NCBI GenBank assembly: GCA_037968995.1
Contig: JBBKWP010000204.1
Location: forward strand, 1 to 6,589
Direction of reading: 5' to 3'
Source: JAEXNA01 sp037968995
Lineage (GTDB): Bacteria; Vulcanimicrobiota; Xenobia; Xenobiales; JADMJV01
DNA length: 6,589 nt
A program made the translations under genes and the position numbers. This document shows positions 1 through 6,485 of the stretch, in pieces. The notes beneath the pieces were generated by a model. It made no database searches, was not told the DNA's origin, and saw only the letters and a program-made list of their open reading frames with translations. Within the stretch, counting starts at the first letter, position 1. Each line of letters begins with the position of its first letter.

Positions 1-654
1 GCTTCTCAGCTTTTTCAGTTGGGCTCGGGTGGCCTCGGCCTTTATAGGAGCCAAAAGCCCAAGACGCACTCGCTGCTCCTCCTTCTCTAGCTCGGTCAGC
101 GCTTTTTGGTACGCCAAGTAGGCGTCACCGGCGGCCTTCTTCCTCTCGGGGTCAAGCGTCTCAGGCTGTGGGCTCTTCGAAATTGTTGGAACCAAAAGTC
201 CGGCAATGGGATAACTTCCAAAATCTGTGTAGGCTCCCCGCACGTCCCGCATCTTGACATCCACGTGGTCCACCACCACGTGGCCAAGTATGTCTCCTCG
301 GCCAACCGATTCGCCCGGTCTCCTGAGCGCTGTGATGTGTCCGAAGGTAGCTTCATATCCGTTCGAAAGGCGAACCGTCACTCCCACTTCCGCTCCATAC
401 CACGGCGTCACCGCGACCACCGTCCCCGACCACGGCGAACGAACCGGCGAACCGGCGAGCATAGCGATGTCGTAGCCGGCGTGAAGTCCCGGACGGCTAC
501 GATACTTGGAGACGCTCCTCCAATCGTGGAATCCGGACGAGACATAGGCTCCGGAATCGCCCCGGCGTTGCCAGGTCAATAGGTCCGCTAGGTCGGCCGC
601 GGCCGGCATTCCAAGCAGTAAACAGCAAAGACAGGTCCTGAGAAATCTCAACAT
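1..654 (-). CDS. Exported M23/LytM-like peptidase-fold protein, C-terminus beyond the window
   Basis: The frame is open for 218 codons from ATG 654-652 to the window edge with no stop, so the gene is partial at its 3' end. Residues 1-20 look like a signal peptide (basic start, hydrophobic core, AAA before Asp21), which places the product in the periplasm. Residues about 52-135 resemble the M23 (lysostaphin/LytM) fold. HAGYD (His58, Asp62) matches the HxxxD zinc motif, and FGHI (His106) matches the usual Y-x-H-L. HVDVKMRD (His130, Asp132) sits where the family has HLHFE, so the third zinc ligand is Asp instead of His. Known M23 proteins cut peptidoglycan cross-bridges; degenerate ones such as EnvC activate amidases. 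Residues 165-218 form a charged, probably helical tail. The start overlaps the upstream TolC-like stop (TGATG) and has GGGGAA 6 nt before it. It could be an active hydrolase or an inactive LytM factor; the fold is fairly sure, the activity is not. Confidence 0.8.
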   Translation of the reverse strand, partial: MLRFLRTCLCCLLLGMPAAADLADLLTWQRRGDSGAYVSSGFHDWRSVSKYRSRPGLHAGYDIAMLAGSPVRSPWSGTVVAVTPWYGAEVGVTVRLSNGYEATFGHITALRRPGESVGRGDILGHVVVDHVDVKMRDVRGAYTDFGSYPIAGLLVPTISKSPQPETLDPERKKAAGDAYLAYQKALTELEKEEQRVRLGLLAPIKAEATRAQLKKLRS

Positions 655-2132
655 CAAAGCTTCCCCACCACAGCCTGGAGCAACAGGAGCGCCTGAGCGT
701 GTTCGTGCCGCAACTCCAAGATCTTTAGGGCTGCTTCCAGAGTCGCCCGTTCTCGAGCGTTGACGAAAAAGAGCGTACTGTCGCCCAGGCGGAATTTCAG
801 GCGTTCGGCCTCCTCAAGTCTCTTCGACTGAGCGTAAAGAATCGTTGCCTGTTCTAGACGTTGAGCGGCGCCCTCGGCTTCACTTGCGGCGTCCTGAACT
901 TGAATGAGAATGCGCCTCAGCATTTCGACCTGGTCGATGTCGAGTTTCTCCAGCTTCAGTTGGGCCGCGAGATGGCGTCCATCGGGCCCCCTGGTCCCGA
1001 GAGGTATGACCAAATCCAGTCCGGCTTTGATGGTGAATCCGATGCCGTTTCCTCCAGCGTCGTATCCCGGCCTCAGAGTCAGGTCGAGCTGAGGAAGTCG
1101 GTCGTTTTCCGCCAAATCTCTATCCAGTTCGACGATGGACTTCTCAAGCTTGAGTTGAAGCACTTCGGGTCGATGAGCGAGAGCCTCAAGCTGCATGGCG
1201 TAGATCTCATCACCTTCAAGTCGTTGGACCGCCGGCAGGACCTGGGGAGCTTGCTCCGGCGAGGGAACATCCTGGGGCTCTCCGCTGGTATTCCAGAGGT
1301 AGAGAGCTAGCTTCAGAGCGCTTTTCTGGACGATACGTGCCGCTTTCAGTAGCGTTTCCCGGCGCTTGGCTACCTCGTTGTCGGCTTCGACCTGATCAAT
1401 GGTGGGAAGGTCTCCCGCCTCGATACGAACGCCAACTTGACGGGCACGCTCCACCGCTAAAAGCTCATTCTCTTGTAAGATTCTCCACTGCATCACCGAG
1501 ACGTTCCACTGCAAGAAGGCGGCTCCGGCATCGAGCAAGGTCAATAGGCGAAGGACTCGGTTGTCCTCCAAGACACGCTTCTCCATCAGGTCGGCTTGGT
1601 CCACGGCGACAATTTTCTCATTGATACCGGCACCTCGAAGAAACGGCACCTTGGCTTGCACGAAAAACTCTCCCACGTCCCCCGTGGACGAGGCGGGAGA
1701 TTTAGGGAATCCCTGGGTATTGAGCCATCCGCCCTCCCACTTGATTCCACTAGGGTCGGTCCGGGCCAGTACAATGCCGTTGCTCACGTAGTCCAGTGGC
1801 TTCCCCGGACTCGACGAGCTGTTGTAACGCTGGTAGGCTGTTCCCACTCCCAGCTGAGTATCGAAAGCGCCCAGCTTCTCCTGAACTTTAGCGGCGGCGA
1901 TCTGTTGACTCAGTTTTGCACCTCGAAGCTTAGGATGCGTGATCTCAACCTGACTGAGGACATCCCCGAGTTGTAAGAGCCCGGGGTTGGCTGAGGCACT
2001 TGTTCGAAGCAACTCGCTTTCGGGGACCGGGAGAACCAACTTGAGAGCTTCTGAGCGCTTGACGTCCTCTTCGCAAAAGGTCGGGATGGCCGCTAGAATC
2101 AGCCAAAAGAAGAACATCAAAGAAAGCTTCAT
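654..2132 (-). CDS. TolC-family outer-membrane channel protein
   Basis: The 492-residue product fits the outer membrane efflux protein family (TolC/OEP, usually 420-500 residues), which forms trimeric channels through the outer membrane joined to a long periplasmic helical tunnel. Residues 1-20 are an export signal with a FFFWLILAA core. The two OEP repeats can be followed: HPKLRGAKL at 66-74 opens the first helix pair, VPFLRGAG at 162-169 is a strand/turn segment, and GDLPTIDQVEADNEVAKR at 240-257 is the usual helical stretch with Asp/Gln. LPQLDLTLRPGYD at 346-358 starts the second repeat, and RLGDSTLFFVNARERATLEA at 448-467 is the classic C-terminal motif. The ATG overlaps the adaptor stop by 4 nt (ATGA) with no clear Shine-Dalgarno, so translation is probably coupled. 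It should accept cargo from the neighbouring ABC/HlyD pair. Cys20 near the cleavage site leaves lipidation possible, but PTFC is a poor lipobox. Confidence 0.93.
   Translation of the reverse strand: MKLSLMFFFWLILAAIPTFCEEDVKRSEALKLVLPVPESELLRTSASANPGLLQLGDVLSQVEITHPKLRGAKLSQQIAAAKVQEKLGAFDTQLGVGTAYQRYNSSSSPGKPLDYVSNGIVLARTDPSGIKWEGGWLNTQGFPKSPASSTGDVGEFFVQAKVPFLRGAGINEKIVAVDQADLMEKRVLEDNRVLRLLTLLDAGAAFLQWNVSVMQWRILQENELLAVERARQVGVRIEAGDLPTIDQVEADNEVAKRRETLLKAARIVQKSALKLALYLWNTSGEPQDVPSPEQAPQVLPAVQRLEGDEIYAMQLEALAHRPEVLQLKLEKSIVELDRDLAENDRLPQLDLTLRPGYDAGGNGIGFTIKAGLDLVIPLGTRGPDGRHLAAQLKLEKLDIDQVEMLRRILIQVQDAASEAEGAAQRLEQATILYAQSKRLEEAERLKFRLGDSTLFFVNARERATLEAALKILELRHEHAQALLLLQAVVGKL
661..666 (-). 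promoter_or_regulatory. Ribosome binding site of the M23-like gene
   Basis: GGGGAA on the minus strand lies inside the end of the TolC-like gene, 6 nt before the ATG at 654. It supports that start and suggests the last gene can load ribosomes itself as well as by coupling from the overlapping stop. Confidence 0.5.
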
Positions 2133-3493
2133 CGCCGTATAACCGGCTTGATTTTGACCTTCTCAGAAGAATTGACGGTCTTGAGCGCCGGTCGAGCCGG
2201 AAAGGCATTGAGCTGTCTCCATAGTTCGTAGTAGAGCGGAACGTCATCAAGCATGATCCATCCGCTGGCTTTCGAGTCGATGCGGAGTCGAGCGGAACTG
2301 GGCCAGTGAGGCTGGGAAGGGTCCGGACGAACCCAAATTCGAAATCCAGACTTGTCTTCCTCATTGCTGGCGATAGGGTCGACGACTGTGACAACTCCCC
2401 CGAAGGTCCCCACGGACGCCCAAGGCCAGCCTGTGAAAGGCACAGCGGGGAACCCTTCGAACATCAGTCGTACGGGACGGCCGATCTCGACTAAAGGGCT
2501 ATCGAGACCGCGGACATAGAGTTCAACCCCAAGGTCTTGAATAGGGGGAACGATGGTTGCGAGAGTGTCGCCCTCTTTGATCATGTGGCCCGGTCCCACC
2601 TTGCTCATTTTCACAACGCGCCCGTCGATAGGAGCCCTCACATCTTGAAGAGTTCGTCGGACATCGAGAACGGAGGCTTCACTCCGGAGCTTCTGAATTT
2701 TCTCCTCTGTTTCGGCAATATCACCTGCAGCCTTGGCCTGCGCTTCGGCAACTTTGTCCTGCTTTTCTGCCAGTTCGGCGGAGATCTTCGACCGTTCGAG
2801 CTTGGCCAACTCAATGTCCGTGCCCGCCACTCCCAAATCTCCCTTCATCTTCTGAAGGTAGGTCTCGGATTCGACGAGTTTCTGAACGGCAAGCTCTAGG
2901 TCTCGTTGAGAACGAAGCCCGGCGTCAAAAAGCGTTTGCATACGCTTCTCCTGAAGCTGGGCGGTCACCACATCCTGCTCTCCGATACGAAGCTGTTGAC
3001 GCAAGACTTCGGTTTTTTGGCGAGCCTGGGTGGTTTTTGCCTCGGCCGAGGGGAGAGCAGCGGCGGTCGCGTCATCGAGAGCCGAGGACTGACCCCGCAA
3101 GGCCACGATCTGGTCTTGTGTGGCTTGCTTTTTTTGATCCAAGGCCCTCAACTGATCTTTCCAGCGCTGCTGCTGTTCGGGATCCATGAATTTGGTATCG
3201 CGATCCTCGAGCACGGCAATTAAGTCCCCCGTCTTTACATCTTGACCCTCGCTCACTTCCAACCGCACAAGACGACCTTTGATCTGGGCATCCACGGGTT
3301 GAGGACGCTGCATGGGGTCGAACACAGCGACCTGACCGTGGGCCAGTACGCTTTGTCTCCAAGGAACGAGCAGAGCCGCGGAGACCAGACAGGTGGCCAA
3401 AAGAATCAGAACGAGAGCTAAGGCAAGGAGGACTCTAGGTGATCTGGTCATTTCTAAAGACCGAAATCCCTGGCTATGAGACCTGTCGTTCAC
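2129..3493 (-). CDS. HlyD-family periplasmic adaptor (membrane fusion protein)
   Basis: This 454-residue protein links an inner-membrane transporter to the TolC channel. After a short cytoplasmic tail there is one membrane segment (about 20-45). The first half of a biotinyl-lipoyl domain follows (about 60-98, with QIKGRLVRLEVSEGQDVKTGD), then a long Gln/Lys/Glu/Ala-rich coiled-coil hairpin (about 103-278; turn side near LFDAGLRSQRDLE 188-200). The second lipoyl half is at 281-316 (VRAPIDGRVVKMSKVGPG), then a beta-barrel/membrane-proximal part ending in YYELWRQLNAFPARPA (421-436). The order matches HlyD-type type I secretion adaptors. The start is GTG at 3493-3491, overlapping the ABC stop as GTGA, with AAGGAAG 11 nt upstream. 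An in-frame ATG at residue 15 (3451-3449) is the alternative but lacks a well-placed ribosome site. It sits between the ABC and TolC-like genes in one operon. Confidence 0.94.
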   Translation of the reverse strand: MNDRSHSQGFRSLEMTRSPRVLLALALVLILLATCLVSAALLVPWRQSVLAHGQVAVFDPMQRPQPVDAQIKGRLVRLEVSEGQDVKTGDLIAVLEDRDTKFMDPEQQQRWKDQLRALDQKKQATQDQIVALRGQSSALDDATAAALPSAEAKTTQARQKTEVLRQQLRIGEQDVVTAQLQEKRMQTLFDAGLRSQRDLELAVQKLVESETYLQKMKGDLGVAGTDIELAKLERSKISAELAEKQDKVAEAQAKAAGDIAETEEKIQKLRSEASVLDVRRTLQDVRAPIDGRVVKMSKVGPGHMIKEGDTLATIVPPIQDLGVELYVRGLDSPLVEIGRPVRLMFEGFPAVPFTGWPWASVGTFGGVVTVVDPIASNEEDKSGFRIWVRPDPSQPHWPSSARLRIDSKASGWIMLDDVPLYYELWRQLNAFPARPALKTVNSSEKVKIKPVIRR

Positions 3494-5256
3494 GATGGAC
3501 CAGTCTTCCTTTTCAACAAGCTTTCACACAAGGTGGGATAGTGAAAGCGCATCCGACTCTCGGGGTCATCGGCCAACTGTAGCGGATCACCCTGTTCCAC
3601 GATTCGGCCATTCTCGAGAATCAGAACACGGTCGCTTGCCTGAACCATCGCGGGAGATGGACAGGTACTGACGATGGTCGGCCTTGTCTCGGCCAAGAAC
3701 AGCTTCTCCACGAATTCCCGTTGGGTTCTTTCGGAAACCTGCCCCAGAGGGCCGTCGATCAAGAGCAGTCGCGGGCTCAGCAGTATCGCCCGGCTGAGGA
3801 GCACGCTTGCCCGTTCTCCTTCTGAAAGGTTGCTCCCTGAACTGCTCAGAGGAGCATAGCCTCCTTGCTCTCCACGACGTAGCGCTTCTTTCCCTCCGGT
3901 CTCCAAGAGCAGTTCCCTCACGCGGTGAAGGTCGCAGCCACGGCCAAGGGCGACGTTGTCGATAACCGACCCCGCGAACAGTTCATTCCGCTCGGAATAG
4001 TAGCCTATAGCCTCACTTTTCGCTTCGGGACTGAGTTCTCTCACATCGATGAGATCGAGCTCGACGGCCCCGGTTTCAGGGTTCGCGTATCCTCCTAAGA
4101 CTCTCACCAAAGTAGACTTTCCGGAACCCGTTGGCCCTAGAATGGTCAATCGCTGGCCGGACGGCACCGTGAAAGTAACGTTCGCGAGAGCCGGCGCCTG
4201 AGCCTGATAGAAATAGGAGACGTTCTCGACGACGAGTTCTACTCCACCGGCGCTTTGGGATAAGTGGGTCCGACCCACGGAATCTTGGGGAAGGTCGGTG
4301 ATGTAGCCAACTTTGTCCAGTCCGGTCAGCAGAGCGAAATAGGCCGCGCAGGCTCTCAGGAGCTTTTCGGTGGCCTTGAAAAGGCTCCATATCACAAGTT
4401 CCGCGGCCACGAGTTGACCGAGGCTGAGCTGGCCTTGGAGAACCAAATATCCGCCGTACCCCAACATTCCGGCGAGTCCGGCAGCGGTGACCAAGTAGTG
4501 GGCTACATACTGCCGTAGGAGAACCCGAAAGTGGCGACGTCTCTCATCGAGATATCCGACGATCCGCAGATCTGCTTCCTGCGTCCAAAAACCCGGCAAG
4601 CTGTTCAGACGTAGGGCGTCTTGGCAACGCACCATCTCCTCAAGCCATTCGGCGACCTGGTACTTCCGCGCAGACGCGGAAATGGAAGTTCTGACACCAC
4701 CCATACCCATTAGGACGACCGCGGCCGCGCCAACCACGATGAAGAAAGCCGCGGTGGCAAAGAGTTCGATTCCGTAGAGCGCGAGAAGCCCCAGGCCCAG
4801 TAGGATCTCCAGGACCGCCCCCGGTCCGTCATAGACCAGCTTGAACCAGCTTTTTTGAATATTCATGATGTCGAAGAATCTGTTCATCAACTCGGGACCT
4901 CCGCTCTGGCAGAGATGACGACTCTTGACCTGAGGCAGTTTTTGCGCGACCTTCAGAGCCTTCCGGCAGAAGATTCTTTGCAAAACGTGCTCGGCGAGAT
5001 AGTACCTTGAGCAGGTGAGCAAACCGGCGAACAGTAGCCCGAAGAACAGGGCGCCCGCGAGGACGATGAGCGGCTGAACGGCCAAACCCGCCGCAGAGAC
5101 GTTGACCAGAGCTTGAGCCGTGAGCGGAATAGCGAGCAGCAGCACCGAGCTCAAGAGAGCATAGGTCGCAATACCGATGAGTTCTCGTCTGTCTTCGATG
5201 ACTAGATAAATGAGACGAACAAATGGCGTCCGCGTCTTCTCGCCGCTATCGGCCAT
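3490..5256 (-). CDS. ABC half-transporter (TMD-NBD) with a degenerate ATPase site
   Basis: The 588 residues are the normal length of a type I exporter half-transporter (HlyB/MsbA-like) with no C39 peptidase domain. Membrane segments lie at about 25-50, 60-82, 145-162, 166-187, 252-273 and 278-296. The ATPase domain starts near 338, with A-loop Tyr350 and an intact Walker A, GPTGSGKST (374-382). Later motifs deviate. The Q-loop position is Glu422 (IGYYSERNELF), and the signature reads LSEGE (477-481) for LSGGQ. Walker B is LLLIDGP (497-503) with Gly502 where the catalytic Glu belongs. The D-loop SALD is replaced by GQVS (505-508), and the H-loop His is Cys532 (STCPSP). ATP binding looks possible; hydrolysis by the usual mechanism does not. 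The frame is open throughout, so this is not a decayed gene. Adaptor and TolC-like genes follow directly, making a type I secretion/efflux set. The substrate is unknown. Confidence 0.93.
   Translation of the reverse strand: MADSGEKTRTPFVRLIYLVIEDRRELIGIATYALLSSVLLLAIPLTAQALVNVSAAGLAVQPLIVLAGALFFGLLFAGLLTCSRYYLAEHVLQRIFCRKALKVAQKLPQVKSRHLCQSGGPELMNRFFDIMNIQKSWFKLVYDGPGAVLEILLGLGLLALYGIELFATAAFFIVVGAAAVVLMGMGGVRTSISASARKYQVAEWLEEMVRCQDALRLNSLPGFWTQEADLRIVGYLDERRRHFRVLLRQYVAHYLVTAAGLAGMLGYGGYLVLQGQLSLGQLVAAELVIWSLFKATEKLLRACAAYFALLTGLDKVGYITDLPQDSVGRTHLSQSAGGVELVVENVSYFYQAQAPALANVTFTVPSGQRLTILGPTGSGKSTLVRVLGGYANPETGAVELDLIDVRELSPEAKSEAIGYYSERNELFAGSVIDNVALGRGCDLHRVRELLLETGGKEALRRGEQGGYAPLSSSGSNLSEGERASVLLSRAILLSPRLLLIDGPLGQVSERTQREFVEKLFLAETRPTIVSTCPSPAMVQASDRVLILENGRIVEQGDPLQLADDPESRMRFHYPTLCESLLKRKTGPS
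3505..3511 (-). promoter_or_regulatory. Ribosome binding site supporting the GTG start of the adaptor
   Basis: AAGGAAG on the minus strand lies in the last codons of the ABC gene, 11 nt before the GTG at 3493. With the 4-nt GTGA overlap it favours the GTG over the ATG 42 nt downstream. Confidence 0.45.
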
Positions 5257-5263
5257 AAGGCTA

Positions 5264-5270
5264 CTCTCCT
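5264..5270 (-). promoter_or_regulatory. Ribosome binding site of the transport operon
   Basis: AGGAGAG on the minus strand lies 7 nt before the ABC transporter ATG (5256-5254). It is the best Shine-Dalgarno match in the window and fixes the start of the first gene of the operon. Confidence 0.8.
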
Positions 5271-5351
5271 AGGTACTTACTGAATGAGTCGCGCTTACCT
5301 TAAAGAACCTTCGTGAGCGGCCTATGAGGAAACGATTAAAGCGCCATTAAC

Positions 5352-5393
5352 AATTCGTGCTTTCAAATTCATGAACTCTGATTCGTGATTCAG
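5352..5393. repeat. Three 14-nt direct repeats, candidate operator
   Basis: ATTCGTG (5353-5359), ATTCATG (5367-5373) and ATTCGTG (5381-5387) recur at exactly 14-nt intervals. The middle copy includes the palindrome TTCATGAA (5368-5375). The third lies in an imperfect 18-bp palindrome, TCTGATTCGTGATTCAGA (5377-5394). Related copies lie nearby: TTCGTGA at 5310-5316 and the inverted CACGAAT at 5454-5460, inside the regulator gene. Placement between divergent genes suggests binding sites for a regulator, perhaps the adjacent winged-helix protein; that is inference. Confidence 0.55.
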
Positions 5394-5430
5394 AAGGGAT
5401 ACTTTTTGCCGCTGGCGAACTCATTCTACC

Positions 5431-5712
5431 ATGAACGATTCTTGGACTTTTCTCACGAATCACGCTCACGTAATGCTATGTCTCGCCGCTGGCTCGGAAC
5501 TCACCATGCGCGAGGTCGCTGGAAAAGTTGGTATCACCGAGAGAGCCGTGCAGAAGATTGTGGCGGAACTCGTGGCATCCGAGTATCTCGTTAAAGAGCG
5601 CCAAGGCCGTCGTAACGTTTACGAGCTTGTCCCAGGGAGACCTTTACGACATTCTCTGGAAAGTCACCGAACTGTCGAAGATCTATTGAAAGCACTGCAG
5701 GGCACGGAATAG
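5431..5712 (+). CDS. Winged helix-turn-helix transcriptional regulator (MarR/ArsR-like fold)
   Basis: This 93-residue protein is almost entirely a DNA-binding domain. It opens with WTFLTNHAHVMLCLA (5-19), the hallmark start of a widespread small winged-helix family. A helix-turn-helix follows (about 24-53, MREVAGKVGITERAVQKIVAEL as core), then a basic wing (54-67, KERQGRRNVYEL) and a C-terminal helix after PLRHSLESHRTVEDLL (71-86). No ligand, metal or phospho-acceptor domain is visible. The ATG is chosen because the family motif begins right after it; no good Shine-Dalgarno precedes it. It diverges from the transport operon across 174 nt carrying a 14-nt repeat block, and a copy of that motif lies inverted within its own fifth to tenth codons region. 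It may control itself and the operon; this is inference from position. Confidence 0.88.
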   Translation: MNDSWTFLTNHAHVMLCLAAGSELTMREVAGKVGITERAVQKIVAELVASEYLVKERQGRRNVYELVPGRPLRHSLESHRTVEDLLKALQGTE

Positions 5713-5839
5713 CGGCAGCCGATGACCCTTGCTTGGGACACGGGTTCCGAAGAAGGGCGACTTTGTAGACCTTCGAACCTCTACGGCGACTCAACAGAAA
5801 GATGGTGCGGGAGATGCTAATCCAAAGTCTTGTCGCTCG

Positions 5840-6295
5840 ATGAAAATTTGGGTGGACGCCGATGCGATGCCGGGCGACGTAAAACGACTCCTTTTTAAAG
5901 GCGCCGAGCGAGAGAAGATCGCCTTGACGCTGGTGGCCAACGTGCCGTTGCGCCACCCCGAAAGTCCCTACCTTTCGAGCGTGGTTGTGGACAACGGCTT
6001 TGACGTGGCCGACGACTGGATCGTGGAGCAGGCAGGCGTTGGCGACTTGGTGATCACCGCCGACATCCCCCTCGCTAGTCGGGTGGTGGACAAAGGTGCC
6101 ACCGCCCTCGACCCGCGCGGCACGGTTTACTCAGAGGAGAACGTCAAAGCCAAACTGGCCACCCGTAACCTCATGGACGAATTGAGGGGGGCCGATATGC
6201 TCTCAGGCGGTGGACCGCCACCCTTCAACAAAAAAGATCTGCACAAATTCGCTTCGGCGTTCAACGCCTATCTGGTGGCTCATAAAAACCACTGA
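5840..6295 (+). CDS. yaiI: UPF0178/DUF188 family protein (YaiI/YqxD)
   Basis: The 151-residue product follows the YaiI/YqxD family from end to end: KIWVDADAMP (2-11), LVANVPLR (31-38), GFDVADDWIVEQ (53-64), GDLVITADIPLA (68-79), ALDPRG (89-94), a GGGPPPF loop (123-129) and a closing helix. The usual length is about 150 residues. Many members have Cys in DADACP; here it is Met10. The family is thought to have a PIN-like nuclease fold with conserved Asp residues, but its cellular role is not established. The start is ATG 5840, because family proteins begin with a strand just before DADA. A 37-codon upstream extension from TTG 5729 has no family similarity. No clear Shine-Dalgarno is seen. The 127-nt gap after the regulator gene (5713-5839) has no recognisable gene or terminator, so co-transcription is possible but a functional link is doubtful. 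A strong terminator follows at 6423. Confidence 0.93.
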   Translation: MKIWVDADAMPGDVKRLLFKGAEREKIALTLVANVPLRHPESPYLSSVVVDNGFDVADDWIVEQAGVGDLVITADIPLASRVVDKGATALDPRGTVYSEENVKAKLATRNLMDELRGADMLSGGGPPPFNKKDLHKFASAFNAYLVAHKNH

Positions 6296-6422
6296 GGTCG
6301 CCAAACTCGCCCCCCCTGAGCGCCCCCTCTGGTATACGGCAACCGACACCCTTTGGGGGGCTGACATCAAGAGTTTCGATGCTATGATTGCTTTACAAAC
6401 AAAAACACATACCCCCCAACCC
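6296..6422. other. Non-coding stretch with C-runs and an A-rich segment
   Basis: No credible gene is seen between the UPF0178 stop and the terminator. The stretch holds C-runs near 6310-6332, a G-run at 6355-6360 that could pair with them in RNA, and a purine-poor A/C-rich segment (about 6395-6420). It probably forms the 3' untranslated part of the upstream transcript. Confidence 0.5.
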
Positions 6423-6459
6423 TAGGGGCCAGACGCAAGTCTGGCCCCTATCGTTTTTT
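6423..6459 (+). terminator. Strong rho-independent terminator with GCAA loop
   Basis: A perfect 12-bp stem (TAGGGGCCAGAC at 6423-6434 with GTCTGGCCCCTA at 6439-6450) is closed by the GNRA-type tetraloop GCAA. It is followed, after TCG, by six T (6454-6459). It ends plus-strand transcription of the UPF0178 gene, 127 nt after its stop. The left flank lacks an adjacent A-run, so it should work mainly in the plus direction. Confidence 0.88.
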
Positions 6460-6485
6460 GAGTCTTTTTGAACCAGAAGCCGGCG

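Larger units (their letters stand above)
5257..5430. promoter_or_regulatory. Divergent promoter region between transport operon and regulator gene
   Basis: These 174 nt separate the start of the minus-strand transport operon from the plus-strand winged-helix gene, so both promoters should lie here. The middle (about 5330-5400) is AT-rich compared with the genes. No convincing pair of -35/-10 hexamers with normal spacing was found on either strand. Two elements stand out: the 14-nt repeat block at 5352-5393, and an 8-bp inverted pair, GAATGAGT (5282-5289) and ACTCATTC (5419-5426), close to each start codon. The pair is short enough to be chance. Confidence 0.65.

Noticed and set aside
106..582. 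158-codon open frame on the plus strand
   Set aside because: It lies opposite the M23-like gene, which has a signal peptide and family motifs; the plus-strand product is basic, low-complexity and family-less.
861..1310. 149-codon plus-strand frame inside the TolC-like gene
   Set aside because: Antisense shadow of a clear OEP-family gene, with no family features of its own.
1945..2394. 149-codon minus-strand frame across the adaptor/TolC-like junction
   Set aside because: Out of frame with both real genes, which are complete and overlap by ATGA.
3490..5256. ABC gene as a pseudogene because of lost catalytic motifs
   Set aside because: The frame is full length with a strong ribosome site, intact Walker A and intact coupled downstream genes, so decay is unlikely.
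5335..5366. Sigma70-like promoter for the operon: TTGAAA (5366-5361) and TTTAAT (5340-5335), minus strand
   Set aside because: The spacer is 20 nt, too long for a confident call.
5385..5594. 69-codon plus-strand frame starting with GTG in the intergenic region
   Set aside because: It overlaps the winged-helix gene in another frame and has no protein-like features.
5729..5839. 37-codon N-terminal extension of the UPF0178 gene from a TTG
   Set aside because: Family proteins begin right at the KIWVDADA strand; the extension has no similarity and no ribosome site.
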